DNA from: Nostoc sp. UHCC 0870
Lineage (GTDB): Bacteria; Cyanobacteriota; Cyanobacteriia; Cyanobacteriales; Nostocaceae
Reading direction: 5' to 3'
Length of the DNA stretch: 64,000 nt
Assembly (NCBI RefSeq): GCF_022063185.1
Contig: NZ_CP091913.1
Span: 4,290,001-4,354,000, forward strand
Shown here: positions 52,558 through 61,565 of the stretch, in pieces
How the letters are laid out: each line of letters starts with the position of its first letter
How positions within the stretch are numbered: position 1 is the first letter of the stretch
Notes under the pieces: generated by a model
What the model was told of the DNA's origin: nothing
Seen by the model: only the letters and a program-made list of their open reading frames with translations
Database searches by the model: none
Position numbers and translations under genes: made by a program

Positions 52558-53817
52558 TTAATTTTTCCTGTCCGATTTTAAAGGAATGAAAAATAAAGTC
52601 ATCATTCCAGGGATAGTAAGGAAACAAACTAAAACAAAAAATAAAGGATATCCCAGAGAACTTTGCAAATAGCCGCTAACTATTCCTGGTAACATCATTC
52701 CTAAAGCCATGATACCTGTAGATATGGCGAAGTGAGAGGTTTTATATTCTCCTTGAGAAATGTACATTAAGTACACAGTAAAAGCCGTAAACCCAAAACC
52801 ATAGCCGAATTGTTCTAAGGAAACTAGGGGATAGACTAATGTTAGTGAAGGTTTAGTATAAGCCATATAGACATAAAATAAATCTGGTAAGTTCAAAGCT
52901 AAAGCCATAGGTAAGATACATTTTTTTAATCCATATCTAGCTATTACTAAACCGCCAAGTATACCGCCAAAAATCAGAGATACTACACCAAATGTGCCAT
53001 ATACTAAACCAACATCTGATGTATTTAGTCCTAATCCACCTAACTCTGGTTTATCCAATAAAAATAATGAGGCTATTTTTACAAGCATCGCCTCACCTAA
53101 TCTATAGAGCAATATAAAGGCTAAGATAGCCAAAATCTTTTCTTGCTGAAAATAAGAAGTAATGATTTTGATAAATGGTATCTGGTTAGTTGCTTGAGGC
53201 TGTCTGGAATTCTCAGATTCTGCGAAGGGGAGAACGAGGCTATGAAATATAAATAGAATAGCGAAAATGATAGCAGAAAAGCCAAGTGCTATAGTCCAGC
53301 TTAAAGGAATATTATTGAGGTATCCTTCTAGGAAACCCGCTATAACTACTAAAAAACCAGAGCCAAAAATAACAGCCAGTCTGTAAAATAATGAGCGAAT
53401 ACCAGAAAAGAAGGCTTGTTTTTCTGGAGTTAAAGCTAAAAGATAAAAGCCATCTGTAGCTATATCATAGGTTGCTGAAATAAATGCCCCTAATGTCAAA
53501 GCAGCCAGGGAGATAAAAAAGAAATTTGGCAATTGTAAACAAAAGGCTACTATACCCAAACAGCAGCACATTGCTAACTGGGTGTAAAGTATCCATTTTC
53601 TTTTTGTTGAGTAAATATCTACAATTGGCCCCCAAAACATCTTGATTACCCAAGGTAGATAAAGAAAGCTAGTCCATAGGGCAATTTGTGCGTTACTTAT
53701 ACCAAGTTTTTTGTAAAAGATAACAGAAACAGTGTTAATAATGACGTAAGGTACACCAGAAGTGAAATATAGAGTAGGGATATATTGCCAAGGGGAAGAT
53801 TTAGAATGATTCCGCAT
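52558..53817 (-). CDS. AmpG/PAT-like MFS transporter
   Basis: A 419-residue, 12-helix major facilitator. It opens WQYIPTLYFTSGVPYVIINTVSVIFYKKLG, like the AmpG (muropeptide permease) / acetyl-CoA transporter branch. IALWTSFLYLPWVIKMFWGPIVD carries the typical loop-2 charge pattern. It lies in the inner membrane and faces the kinase downstream. Substrate is inferred (GlcNAc-anhMurNAc-type muropeptide or free amino sugar) from that neighbour; a siderophore importer (RhtX/FptX) is an alternative. ATG start, no strong Shine-Dalgarno seen. Confidence 0.82.
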   Translation of the reverse strand: MRNHSKSSPWQYIPTLYFTSGVPYVIINTVSVIFYKKLGISNAQIALWTSFLYLPWVIKMFWGPIVDIYSTKRKWILYTQLAMCCCLGIVAFCLQLPNFFFISLAALTLGAFISATYDIATDGFYLLALTPEKQAFFSGIRSLFYRLAVIFGSGFLVVIAGFLEGYLNNIPLSWTIALGFSAIIFAILFIFHSLVLPFAESENSRQPQATNQIPFIKIITSYFQQEKILAILAFILLYRLGEAMLVKIASLFLLDKPELGGLGLNTSDVGLVYGTFGVVSLIFGGILGGLVIARYGLKKCILPMALALNLPDLFYVYMAYTKPSLTLVYPLVSLEQFGYGFGFTAFTVYLMYISQGEYKTSHFAISTGIMALGMMLPGIVSGYLQSSLGYPLFFVLVCFLTIPGMMTLFFIPLKSDRKN

Positions 53818-54167
53818 TAATTTCCCTTAAAAAAGGTTGTAAAAGCTTCTAAATGAGGTTGATAATGTTTACCTTTTTAGGAATACTTCTTGAAGATTAT
53901 AAACGTCAATTGCAGTATTAAACAATTTTAAAAAATATTGATCATCCTATCTTTGGTGCGCTAAGTGATATTTTTGTACTTATTGTTCTAATGACAATCG
54001 CCAACTCCGTACAACTTGCAAAGGCTCATTCTCTATTCCCTACCTACGTAAATAAGTTGAAAAATCAAAACAAGATTACTATAGTTATTAATACTTATTT
54101 CTTCTGGCGGAAGGAAAACCAGATTTTAATTAATAAATTACTGGTAAGTGTTTTGCAAAATTAAATT
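53818..54167. other. AT-rich divergent gap
   Basis: 350 bp with no gene and no dispersed repeat noticed; should carry divergent promoters of the MFS gene and the GlsB-like gene. Confidence 0.4.
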
Positions 54168-54440
54168 ATGAACATTATTGCTTGGATAATTCTTGGTGTG
54201 ATTGCTGGAGCGATCGCCAAGGCTATTTACCCTGGTCGTCAGGGTGGTGGTATCATATCAGCAATGATATTAGGTATCATTGGTGCTTTAATCGGCGGTA
54301 CTGTAGTCACTCTTTTAGAAACGGGAAGACTACAACTGACAGCAGCTACTCTCAGTATTCCTGGTCTCATTGTGGCTATTATCGGGGCAATAATTGCTAT
54401 TTTTATCTGGGGTTTAATCACTGGACGTACCAGTCACTAA
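54168..54440 (+). CDS. GlsB/YeaQ/YmgE family small membrane protein
   Basis: A 90-residue protein with three membrane helices and glycine-rich repeats, opening IIAWIILGVIAGAIAKAIYPGRQGGG and followed by ILGIIGALIGGTVV. This is the GlsB/YeaQ/YmgE (transglycosylase-associated) family, which is stress-induced in many bacteria. Function in cyanobacteria is unknown. Next stress-type gene is the CsbD-like one 237 bp on, in opposite orientation. Confidence 0.9.
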   Translation: MNIIAWIILGVIAGAIAKAIYPGRQGGGIISAMILGIIGALIGGTVVTLLETGRLQLTAATLSIPGLIVAIIGAIIAIFIWGLITGRTSH

Positions 54441-54676
54441 GAAAGTATAAAAATTATCATGGTTAGAGTGAATTAATTCCCAGCTAACCTTTACTTAATC
54501 ATATAAAATATAAAGAATTGTAATGTGGGCTATGCCAGTAACGTAAAATCTGTGGTTTCATGTCACTAAAAGCATTGCCCACACTACAAAAGATAAGCCT
54601 AAGAATAAATTTTCAGGCGTGATATAAGGTAAGTGCAAGATGTGAGCGAATTGATTTGATTTATGCTTTTTGACTA

Positions 54677-54859
54677 TTAATCAATAGCTTTCTTCAACTC
54701 ATCTTTGATATTTTCTGTAGTGTGGATTACTTGGGCTTCAACTTGCTTTGCTTTACCTTCTGCTCTATCAGATGGATTGCCAGTAATTTCGCCAATTCCT
54801 TCTTGCAATTTGCCTTCAATATTTTTGATTGTTGCTTCAACTCTTTTTTCATTACTCAT
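54677..54859 (-). CDS. CsbD family stress protein
   Basis: 60 residues from ATG 54859 (MSNEKRVEATIKNIEG), with GAGAG eight bases upstream. The CsbD signature KLQEGIGEITGNPSDRAEGKAKQ fills the middle. Small hydrophilic general-stress proteins of unknown mechanism. Together with the GlsB-like neighbour it suggests a stress-response corner of the genome. Confidence 0.9.
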   Translation of the reverse strand: MSNEKRVEATIKNIEGKLQEGIGEITGNPSDRAEGKAKQVEAQVIHTTENIKDELKKAID

Positions 54860-55070
54860 ATTAAATACTCTCAAAATTGGAAACCATTAGTATCATGTAA
54901 AGTATCAAAATTAAATATTTTTTATAACTATCACTAGACAGATCATCCAATTTATTCTTTCATTACCTGGGATAGATGAATAAAATATAAAAAGTATCAA
55001 ATATTAAACGTTACAAAAGGAGCGTGATTTATTTGCATACGCAGTCATACCGAAATTTTAACCATTATGG

Positions 55071-55214
55071 AGCGGTTCTCGGTTGAGTGAGGTACAAGAA
55101 CCCCACCCCCAACCCCCTCCTCCGAAGTTCTGTTCGGCGGTTTCCGCCGCTCAGACTTCTCTCCGCCGCAAGGAGGGGGCTATGATATACTTCATGTGAT
55201 TAGGAAACGCTATA
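55071..55214. mobile_element. TATAGCG-GAAACGC element, copy 1
   Basis: Right end GGAAACGCTATA with a core CCCCACCCCCAACCCCCTCC and GGGGGCTATGATATACTTCATGTGAT. Same family as the two copies at 57806-58000. The left end is diverged (AGCGGTTCTCGGTTGAG). It fills part of the gap before the 55388 gene. Confidence 0.75.
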
Positions 55215-55387
55215 TTGGTCTTGTCAGACGGTCTACATGGCTAAAAATCAGTTACAGCAACCTACTATACTGAGTTGTGCAACTCAAATAGAAGAAATTC
55301 ATGGTTGCATTGTACAACGTTAATGCCAAGTTTTTGCTGTACCAGAAACATCTCAAAAATCTGGTCTGGTCTCAAAACATTTGTTGT

Positions 55388-56176
55388 TTAACGCTTATTC
55401 AAAGCAGCCCGTAACTGCTTAAGAATCTTACCAATCTCTAAAAATTGTGGGTCTTTTGTCAACTTCTGAAGCACTTCAGGACTACTTTCCATCACAATAT
55501 TATTGTAAGCAGTAATAGCAGCATTCAACTTATTCAAATCCACACTTGGTTTAGCTGCACTCTGAGCAATTTCTGTTTTTAAATTCTTAACACCAGCTAC
55601 TAACTGCACTGGTTGTGAAGACCCCATATCAACACCAGATGTAGATGCTGATGATTTACTAATCATGCCTTGGAGAGCGTTAATCAGACCTTGTATTGCA
55701 GATGGTGAAATGCCTAAATTACCCAAAGAACTTTGTAACTGATTGACAGAAGTTTCTGCATTAGCACCACCTTGTAAAATAACTACAACAATGGCAAATA
55801 CACTATTAGAACTACCAGCATCACTCAAGACATTACCATCAACACCAACACTACTGACTGGTACTGAGCTATCAGCATCTTCAGCTTGTTGCAATATCTC
55901 ATCAGCAGTTTCATTCACATTGTCCTGAACTTCCGGTGAGGCACTAACATTAACCTCAGAACCACCGCTATTTACCTCAACATTAGTACCAGGTACAGGT
56001 TCAACAACTGGTTCTGAATTAACAGGACTAACATTATCACCAGATGAGCTAGCAGAATCATCACTAACACCGACTACATTAGCACTACCTGCATTTACTC
56101 TCAGGGGCGCACTGACTAAACCAGTCAATAAAATTAATACCAAACCTAAATTGAGAGAGAATTTTTGTTTTTTCAT
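55388..56176 (-). CDS. Secreted Ser/Val-rich protein, unknown
   Basis: 262 residues. Signal peptide at 1-29 (LGLVLILLTGLVSAPLRVNA-GS). Residues 30-105 are low-complexity Ser/Asp/Val/Glu-rich, likely an extended linker. A helical domain follows, with ETSVNQLQSSLGNLGISPSAIQGLINALQGMI. The C-terminal ~70 residues are helical (LNKLNAAITAYNNIVMESSPEV...LKQLRAALNKR). No family recognised. The beta-barrel gene lies 110 bp upstream on the same strand, so a shared transcript or a surface partnership is possible. Confidence 0.65.
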   Translation of the reverse strand: MKKQKFSLNLGLVLILLTGLVSAPLRVNAGSANVVGVSDDSASSSGDNVSPVNSEPVVEPVPGTNVEVNSGGSEVNVSASPEVQDNVNETADEILQQAEDADSSVPVSSVGVDGNVLSDAGSSNSVFAIVVVILQGGANAETSVNQLQSSLGNLGISPSAIQGLINALQGMISKSSASTSGVDMGSSQPVQLVAGVKNLKTEIAQSAAKPSVDLNKLNAAITAYNNIVMESSPEVLQKLTKDPQFLEIGKILKQLRAALNKR

Positions 56177-56286
56177 GACTATTACTGCTAAATATTGTGT
56201 CCGTTTAATTACTTATAGGACTTGTCTGTACATCGTAGCCCCACAAGTAGGGAAATAATTAAATTAGTTCCACAATAACTCAACAT

Positions 56287-57654
56287 TTAAAACCGAAAAG
56301 TATACCCTGCACTTAAAGTAAACCCAAGACCGGTTTCAAAATTGCTAGTTACATCTGTGAAAATAGTATTGATAACTATGGGAATATCGTTAAAAGGTGC
56401 AAAAGATGCTCCCATATTGAGGCGATTTCCCGTCCAGCTACTTACTAAAGACATTTGTGGAATCACTCTTAAACCCACACTTCCAAAAACATTTACAGAG
56501 TTATCACCTGCTTCTATTGCACCTTTAGAACGAAAACTACCACTACCAATACCAGCAGAAATAGTCAGAGGTAATTTATGGTTTGGGTTATCTGGTTGCA
56601 GTGGAAATGACTTAGTAACTACCCCATAGATAGTATCTTCAGCATCGGTAGCATCGCCCCATTTGACAGCATTTGACCAACCAACAGCCACAGCCGTACC
56701 ATCAGTAAAATATTTGTGTAGCTTAAAACCGACACCGCCACTATCGCCAAAATCAAAATCATTACCACCACCGACACTGGTAATATTGGCGTTAACTTCT
56801 AAGCCTACAGATTTAACTGCATCACCTAAACCAAAACCCACCGACAAAGAACCGTCTACGTTATCCTTATCTTCATCAAGAGGGAAGCTTAACCCACCCC
56901 CAATATAGGCTTGACCGAAACTTGCACCGTAAGCAGAAGGAGTACCCGCAGATGAACCAGGAGTAGCTTTAAAAGTCTTACGAACTCTGATAATTGGTTC
57001 AATTAAGAGTTCTTGGCGTAATTGATTAGTATCTCCTAGAGTGTCACCTACAACCCCAGAAGAGTCAGTTTGTGCAATGATTTGAGTTTGATTGTTTGGC
57101 TGTAATTGCTCTTGTGACTGTAATTTGTTATTTGTATTGTCGGATGTTAGTAACTTCTCTTTTACGTTTTTCCCTATCTCTGGGTTTGAGTGAGTTGAAA
57201 ATATTTCAGCAGTATCAACCTTACTAAATTCTGGTGGCTGAATATTTTGACTTTTCATCTCATGGATAAAAGTCATTGATTTACCTCCATTCCCTGTAAG
57301 AGAAGGGGGAATATGTAGAGATGTTGTATGCAACGTCTCTACAGTTATAGAGGAGAGGTACAGTTGGTTGGTGTTGAATGAAGAGGGGTTTTCTATATTC
57401 TGTGAAAATTCAGTTTGAGTATTAGGCTGAGAAGTATTAGTTTCAGATAGCGTTTGAGTAGAATTTAATTGTACCTCTGGTTCAGTAACAACATGATCTG
57501 AAGCGTTTGCTGATGGTACTGCAATAGCCGTTAAACCTATCAGAAAGGTTGCTAAGGTTGTGCCTAAATGTAAGTAAATATACTTTGCAAGCTTGACTTG
57601 AAAAATAGCAAGATTGCTAATAATTTTAAGTTTTTGTCTATGTTTTGGAGTCAC
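56287..57654 (-). CDS. Predicted outer-membrane beta-barrel protein
   Basis: 455 residues from GTG 57654 with AAGGA ten bases upstream. An N-terminal export signal (about 25-51, ending SANA) leads to a long Gln/Asn/Thr-rich region (52-220) of low complexity. The C-terminal ~230 residues alternate hydrophobic and polar residues in strands and finish AGYTFRF, a beta-barrel insertion signal with terminal Phe. Residues around 115-135 are encoded by dispersed repeat DNA (57285-57345). No named family recognised. Probably outer membrane; function unknown. Confidence 0.65.
   Translation of the reverse strand: MTPKHRQKLKIISNLAIFQVKLAKYIYLHLGTTLATFLIGLTAIAVPSANASDHVVTEPEVQLNSTQTLSETNTSQPNTQTEFSQNIENPSSFNTNQLYLSSITVETLHTTSLHIPPSLTGNGGKSMTFIHEMKSQNIQPPEFSKVDTAEIFSTHSNPEIGKNVKEKLLTSDNTNNKLQSQEQLQPNNQTQIIAQTDSSGVVGDTLGDTNQLRQELLIEPIIRVRKTFKATPGSSAGTPSAYGASFGQAYIGGGLSFPLDEDKDNVDGSLSVGFGLGDAVKSVGLEVNANITSVGGGNDFDFGDSGGVGFKLHKYFTDGTAVAVGWSNAVKWGDATDAEDTIYGVVTKSFPLQPDNPNHKLPLTISAGIGSGSFRSKGAIEAGDNSVNVFGSVGLRVIPQMSLVSSWTGNRLNMGASFAPFNDIPIVINTIFTDVTSNFETGLGFTLSAGYTFRF
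57314..57343. repeat. Palindromic repeat inside a coding region
   Basis: TGTAGAGATGTTGTATGCAA followed by CGTCTCTACA: an almost perfect 30-bp palindrome of a type widespread between cyanobacterial genes. Here it lies in frame in the beta-barrel gene, next to GTAAGAGAAGGGGGAA, part of another intergenic repeat. Confidence 0.8.
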
Positions 57655-57805
57655 TGTAATATTCCTTAATATGTTTTGTTAAAAAAATCCTATGAACGCA
57701 ACATGAATTTATACTCACAACATGATGAGAAGAAACAGTATTTTTACTGTTTTAATTCATAATTACCTTTTAGTCCTCAGAGGATATGGGGAACTGTTGG
57801 GCAAA

Positions 57806-57911
57806 TATAGCGTTTCTTGGTTGAGCAAGTTACAAGAACCCCACCCCCAACCCCCTCCCCGCAAGCAAGGAGGGGGCTATGATGTATCTCATGTGATTAG
57901 GAAACGCTATA
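57806..57911. mobile_element. TATAGCG-GAAACGC element, copy 2
   Basis: Terminal inverted repeats TATAGCGTTTC and GAAACGCTATA with a core of CCCCACCCCCAACCCCCTCC and GGAGGGGGCTATGATG. The next copy begins in the shared right end. Confidence 0.85.
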
Positions 57912-58000
57912 GCGGTTCTCACAAGAACCCCACCTCCAACCCCCTCTCCGCAAGCAAGGAGGGGGCTATGATGTATCTCATGTGATGAAGAAACGCTATA
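57907..58000. mobile_element. TATAGCG-GAAACGC element, copy 3 (tandem)
   Basis: Begins in the last bases of copy 2 (GCTATAGCG) and ends AAACGCTATA. Core sequence almost identical to copy 2. Two head-to-tail copies share one terminal repeat. Confidence 0.8.
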
Positions 58001-58176
58001 TGGCAATCCTAGTTGATTCGTAATGTATCGAACATTGGTTTATCTCAGTACCTTAGTGATACCGGAATTATGCGACCCTAAAATATGTTTCATCAGTAAC
58101 GGAACATTCTCAGGATTATTATTGGTTTTAAGTAAGGTTCTACTAGGTCATTAAATTTGAATTGAGGGATAAGTAA

Positions 58177-58235
58177 GTTTGTAGTAAGGACTTTCGTCCT
58201 TAGAAAAATCAGGACTAAAGTCCTTACTACGAACC
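58177..58235. mobile_element. GTAGTAAGGAC inverted-repeat element, copy 3
   Basis: GTTTGTAGTAAGGACTTTCG ... AGGACTAAAGTCCTTACTAC then GAACC. Upstream of the histidine kinase gene (100 bp to the start). Confidence 0.8.
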
Positions 58236-58334
58236 GTCAAAACTAACTTGATAGACCTACTACTGTCGTAGAACTATTCGCCAACCATAATTTAACATTC
58301 AAAAGATAAGATCAGATTTTCTCTACATTGCCAA

Positions 58335-59765
58335 ATGTTCCAAGCTACTCGTCGCCGTCTGGCTATCTGGTACACTGCCGTAACTGCGGTATTACTCTTA
58401 CTCTTCGCCAGTGGTGTATATTTATATGTCCGTAATACCTTGATTGAACGTGTTGATGATACGCTCAATCATGTAGTGGAAATAGTCGAGCGATCGCTAG
58501 TTATTGAACCCATTAACAATGAGCCTGAACAATTTCGCATAAATGTAGAAGCCAGTTTTCGCACCAATGCCAACACTGTAGAAGATGACCACATTGATTT
58601 AGAGTGGTTTAGTTCCACTGGTGAGTTAATTTGGTCTACTTTTTCTGAACCTCTCAATATTCCCATACATAGCGATCGCACCGGGGAAACTGTACGTATA
58701 GTTAAACAAGAAAAATGGGAAAACACAGAAACTCCCCACTCTCCACTCTCCACTCAGGACTCAGCACTACTATTACGTCAAGTTACCCAACGCGTAGAAG
58801 TTGGACGACAGGTTTTAGGATATCTGCGAGTGAGTCATCCTTGGTTTGAAGTGACTAAACCAAGTCGCCAGTTAATTTTTGATTTGGCGTTGGGTACAGG
58901 GTTAATGGTGGTGTCTGTAGCTGCTAGCGGTTGGTTTCTTTCGGGTAAGGCGATGCAACCTGTTGGCGAATCTTACCAACGGCTAAAACAATTTACGGCT
59001 GATGCTTCCCATGAATTAAGAAGTCCCATCACGCTAATTCAAACTAATGTGCAAGTAGCTTTGACTGACTTGGAATTAACAGAAACAGAGACGACTGTTA
59101 CTAAAAATTATCGCCAACAGTTAAAGGCGGTGGAACGGCTAACACAGCGTTTGGGTAGGTTAGTTAATGACTTATTATTTTTAGCACGTCAAGATAGTGG
59201 CATGAGTAAAGATGGCTTTGCAGCTTGTCCTATGGATGCTTTATTAATGGAAGTGGTAGGAGAACAACAACTGTTAGCCACAGAAAAAGCCATTACCTTG
59301 AACTTACACCTCATAGACTCTCCCCCTTTTGAAACTAGCGCGGAATTATTAGAAAATTGGTTCACACTGTGGGGTAACTGGGATCAGTTGGTGCGTTTAT
59401 TCACGAATTTGATTAGTAATGCTTTGCAATACACCCCAGCCGGTGGCGAGGTGAATGTAGAATTAGCACGGATAGATAGAATTCGCTACAACAGTGCTGC
59501 TTGTTTGCAAATTAAAGTGAGTGATAGCGGTGTGGGGATTCCGGCTGAGGCGTTACCCAAGTTATTTGACCGTTTTTATCGAGTTGATCCAGCACGCACC
59601 CATAAGGCGGGGAATCTAGCTACAAACAGTGCTACAGGTTCAGGATTAGGACTGGCGATCGCACAAGCTATTGTCGAACATCATCACGGTCAAATTCAAG
59701 TAGAAAGCATTTTAAGCAAGGGTACTACTTTTATTGTGACTTTACCAGTCACTCTTGAGTCTTAA
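58335..59765 (+). CDS. Sensor histidine kinase, orphan
   Basis: 476 residues. First helix at about 12-32 (AIWYTAVTAVLLLLFASGVYLYV), a periplasmic sensor of ~145 residues, second helix at about 183-205, no evident HAMP domain. H-box FTADASHELRSPITL with His226. N-box FTNLISNALQYTPAGGEV, G1 IKVSDSGVGIP, F-box LFDRFYRVDPAR, G2 GSGLGLAIAQAIVEHHHGQI. It autophosphorylates and must signal to a response regulator elsewhere; none is adjacent. An in-frame tandem-repeat block lies in the sensor domain. ATG start, no strong Shine-Dalgarno. Confidence 0.88.
   Translation: MFQATRRRLAIWYTAVTAVLLLLFASGVYLYVRNTLIERVDDTLNHVVEIVERSLVIEPINNEPEQFRINVEASFRTNANTVEDDHIDLEWFSSTGELIWSTFSEPLNIPIHSDRTGETVRIVKQEKWENTETPHSPLSTQDSALLLRQVTQRVEVGRQVLGYLRVSHPWFEVTKPSRQLIFDLALGTGLMVVSVAASGWFLSGKAMQPVGESYQRLKQFTADASHELRSPITLIQTNVQVALTDLELTETETTVTKNYRQQLKAVERLTQRLGRLVNDLLFLARQDSGMSKDGFAACPMDALLMEVVGEQQLLATEKAITLNLHLIDSPPFETSAELLENWFTLWGNWDQLVRLFTNLISNALQYTPAGGEVNVELARIDRIRYNSAACLQIKVSDSGVGIPAEALPKLFDRFYRVDPARTHKAGNLATNSATGSGLGLAIAQAIVEHHHGQIQVESILSKGTTFIVTLPVTLES
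58733..58768. repeat. Tandem heptamer block inside the kinase gene
   Basis: CTCCCCACTCTCCACTCTCC followed by ACTCAGGACTCAGCAC, the type of repeat otherwise seen in intergenic DNA, read in frame as TPHSPLSTQDSA in the sensor domain. Confidence 0.75.
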
Positions 59766-59915
59766 TTTTTTAATTAATATTTGTTTCCTGTGGTAGATGA
59801 ATTATCCTCACTTTATTTATTACATTATTTACTAATGGTTGCATTATCAGTGGTGAAATAACTAATTTTTTGTTGCCAATAAAATGTAACGATGAAGTAA
59901 TTTTTGGAGTATTAA

Positions 59916-60395
59916 ATGTCAACTGCTATCCAAGAAAGAGATATTCCATTTTTAGAAAAAGTTAAACTAGAGAGTGGTTTATCAGATGTCTATGATGCCA
60001 GAGATATCACAGAAGTAGTTTTTCGAGTCATGCGTGATTTGATGACGACAGAAGCAGCTGATCGCGTTGAGGCAGAATTACACGAACCAGCAGAAATGAC
60101 TGATGATAAATCTCTGCAAATGGAAATTGCTGATTTGTGGCATGATACAAATCCCCTTGTAGGGTTTTTGAGCCGGGTACGTCCACCCTGGCAAGGCCCT
60201 GGAATTTTTAAAATTGATAGCGATCGCTTTCTATTTCGAGTAGCTAATGAAGGCGGAATGCCCCCTAATGTAGAAAGAGAAAAAGTTGTTAAGGCTATTT
60301 TTTCTGCTACTAAAGATGAATTATCACCAGAAAGAATAGAGGAAATCGCTAGTTGGCTACCCGACAAAATTCGCCAACTGTGGCAAGAAGCTTAG
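59916..60395 (+). CDS. DUF2267 protein
   Basis: A 159-residue cytoplasmic helical protein. It fits DUF2267: the first half with a pair of short motifs (FLEKVKLESGLSDVYDARDITEVVFRVM; ADRVEAELHEPAE) and the second half with VEREKVVKAIFSATKDELSPERIEEIASWLP. Members of this family often contain a repeated helical unit and are found near stress or regulatory genes; function unknown. TGGAG is seven bases before the ATG. Confidence 0.85.
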   Translation: MSTAIQERDIPFLEKVKLESGLSDVYDARDITEVVFRVMRDLMTTEAADRVEAELHEPAEMTDDKSLQMEIADLWHDTNPLVGFLSRVRPPWQGPGIFKIDSDRFLFRVANEGGMPPNVEREKVVKAIFSATKDELSPERIEEIASWLPDKIRQLWQEA

Positions 60396-60425
60396 TCAGA
60401 GTGTTGACAAATAATTGATCCTAAA

Positions 60426-60453
60426 TTAGGAGTGCAAGGATTTGCGCTCCTAA
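60426..60453 (+). terminator. Hairpin after the DUF2267 gene
   Basis: TTAGGAGTGCAA, four-base loop, TTGCGCTCCTAA, one G-T pair; 31 bp after the stop. The trailing sequence GAATAATTT is only moderately T-rich. Confidence 0.7.
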
Positions 60454-60694
60454 GAATAATTTATCTATTACTGATATTTTGCTACATATCATACCCAGAG
60501 AATAGATATTAATTAATGTTTGAGTCCTTGGTTACAAGCCTAAAGTTAGAGATAGACAAAAGAACTAATTGTTAAATTGAAATTGCTTAAAAATTTAATT
60601 TTTAAGTCAGGTTTTATCTTAATTATTACCAAGGCAATCAAGTAAATCACAAATCTACATATTGAGCAAAAATAAATCTAATCAGGAGTAACGT

Positions 60695-61498
60695 ATGAAG
60701 ACATATGCTCAAAAATTATTTAGTGCTATCTGCGGAGGGTTACTAATCGGTATACCTGTAATTCCTCAAGTAGCATCAGCACAACAACCCATTCCCAAGG
60801 TGAATCCTTGTCCTAGTATTTTCTACGAAGAACCTCATAACAATCGGGTTATAGTTCCTCAAGGTTGTCCTCCCAACGCGTTAACTCGCAGATTAGCGGC
60901 GCAAGGACTTCTACCACCAATCACTCCCCCTGTCACCCAGTCACCATACCCACAAGGTATGGGTGGGGAAGCACCGCGATCGCGTATCGGTGGAGTTAAT
61001 CCCTGTCCTCGCATTTATTACGAAGAACCTTTCAACTCTAGAAATGTAGTCCCCCAAGGATGTCCCCCCAATGCTCTCACCCAACAAATGCAAGCACGGG
61101 GGATTAATCCAGAACAAATGATTCCCCCCCGTCCACCGGTTTCTGTGATTCAACCTCCCCTTCCCAGAGAACGTCAACAACCCAGTGCTAGACTCGCTCT
61201 AGTGAATAATCAGGTTAACGTCCGGTTGGTGAATGATACAGGTGCTGAAGTTACTTATGAAGTAATTGGCGATACATCACCGCGATCGCTACAAGGTAAA
61301 TCAAATGTAATGCTGCAAGGTTTAAACGCACCTGTTACACTCACGCTTTACCGTCAGGATGGTGGACTGATTCAAGTGATTCCACAACCGACATCAACCC
61401 AAGGAATGTTAGAAGTGCGACTAGACGAAACAACTAACTTTGGTCAGGATAAAGGTACAGTCAGAATCCAAGAAGATGGTACAGTATTTTTGAATTAG
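60695..61498 (+). CDS. Secreted protein with duplicated Cys/Pro motif, unknown
   Basis: 267 residues. Signal peptide 1-29 (LIGIPVIPQVASA-QQ), ATG with AGGAG eight bases before it. Two copies of a ~38-residue unit, NPCPSIFYEEPHNNR-x4-PQGCPPNALT near residue 37 and NPCPRIYYEEPFNSR-x4-PQGCPPNALT near residue 108, each with two Cys that probably pair in the periplasm. The C-terminal half (from about 165) is a beta-rich domain (RLVNDTGAEVTYEVIGDT). No named family recognised; it looks like a cyanobacterial conserved exported protein. Confidence 0.7.
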   Translation: MKTYAQKLFSAICGGLLIGIPVIPQVASAQQPIPKVNPCPSIFYEEPHNNRVIVPQGCPPNALTRRLAAQGLLPPITPPVTQSPYPQGMGGEAPRSRIGGVNPCPRIYYEEPFNSRNVVPQGCPPNALTQQMQARGINPEQMIPPRPPVSVIQPPLPRERQQPSARLALVNNQVNVRLVNDTGAEVTYEVIGDTSPRSLQGKSNVMLQGLNAPVTLTLYRQDGGLIQVIPQPTSTQGMLEVRLDETTNFGQDKGTVRIQEDGTVFLN

Positions 61499-61509
61499 TT
61501 AACGCGAAG

Positions 61510-61564
61510 AACCCCACCCCGCCAAAGCTATGCTTTGTCTCCCCTCCCCGCTTGCGGGGAGGGG
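61510..61564. repeat. G/C-rich dispersed palindromic repeat, second copy
   Basis: ACCCCACCCCGCCAAAGC ... CCCCTCCCCGCTTGCGGGGAGGGG, related to 44569-44639. It directly abuts the 145-bp repeat at 61566. Confidence 0.75.
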
Positions 61565-61565
61565 A

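Noticed and set aside
54182..54466. Overlapping 94-codon frame inside the GlsB-like gene
   Set aside because: Shadow frame of a clear membrane protein; composition (Trp/Tyr/Cys-rich) not protein-like.
57722..57985. 87-codon frame over the tandem MITE copies
   Set aside because: Encoded mostly by repeat cores (repeated HPQPPPRKQ-like peptide), a by-product of the elements.
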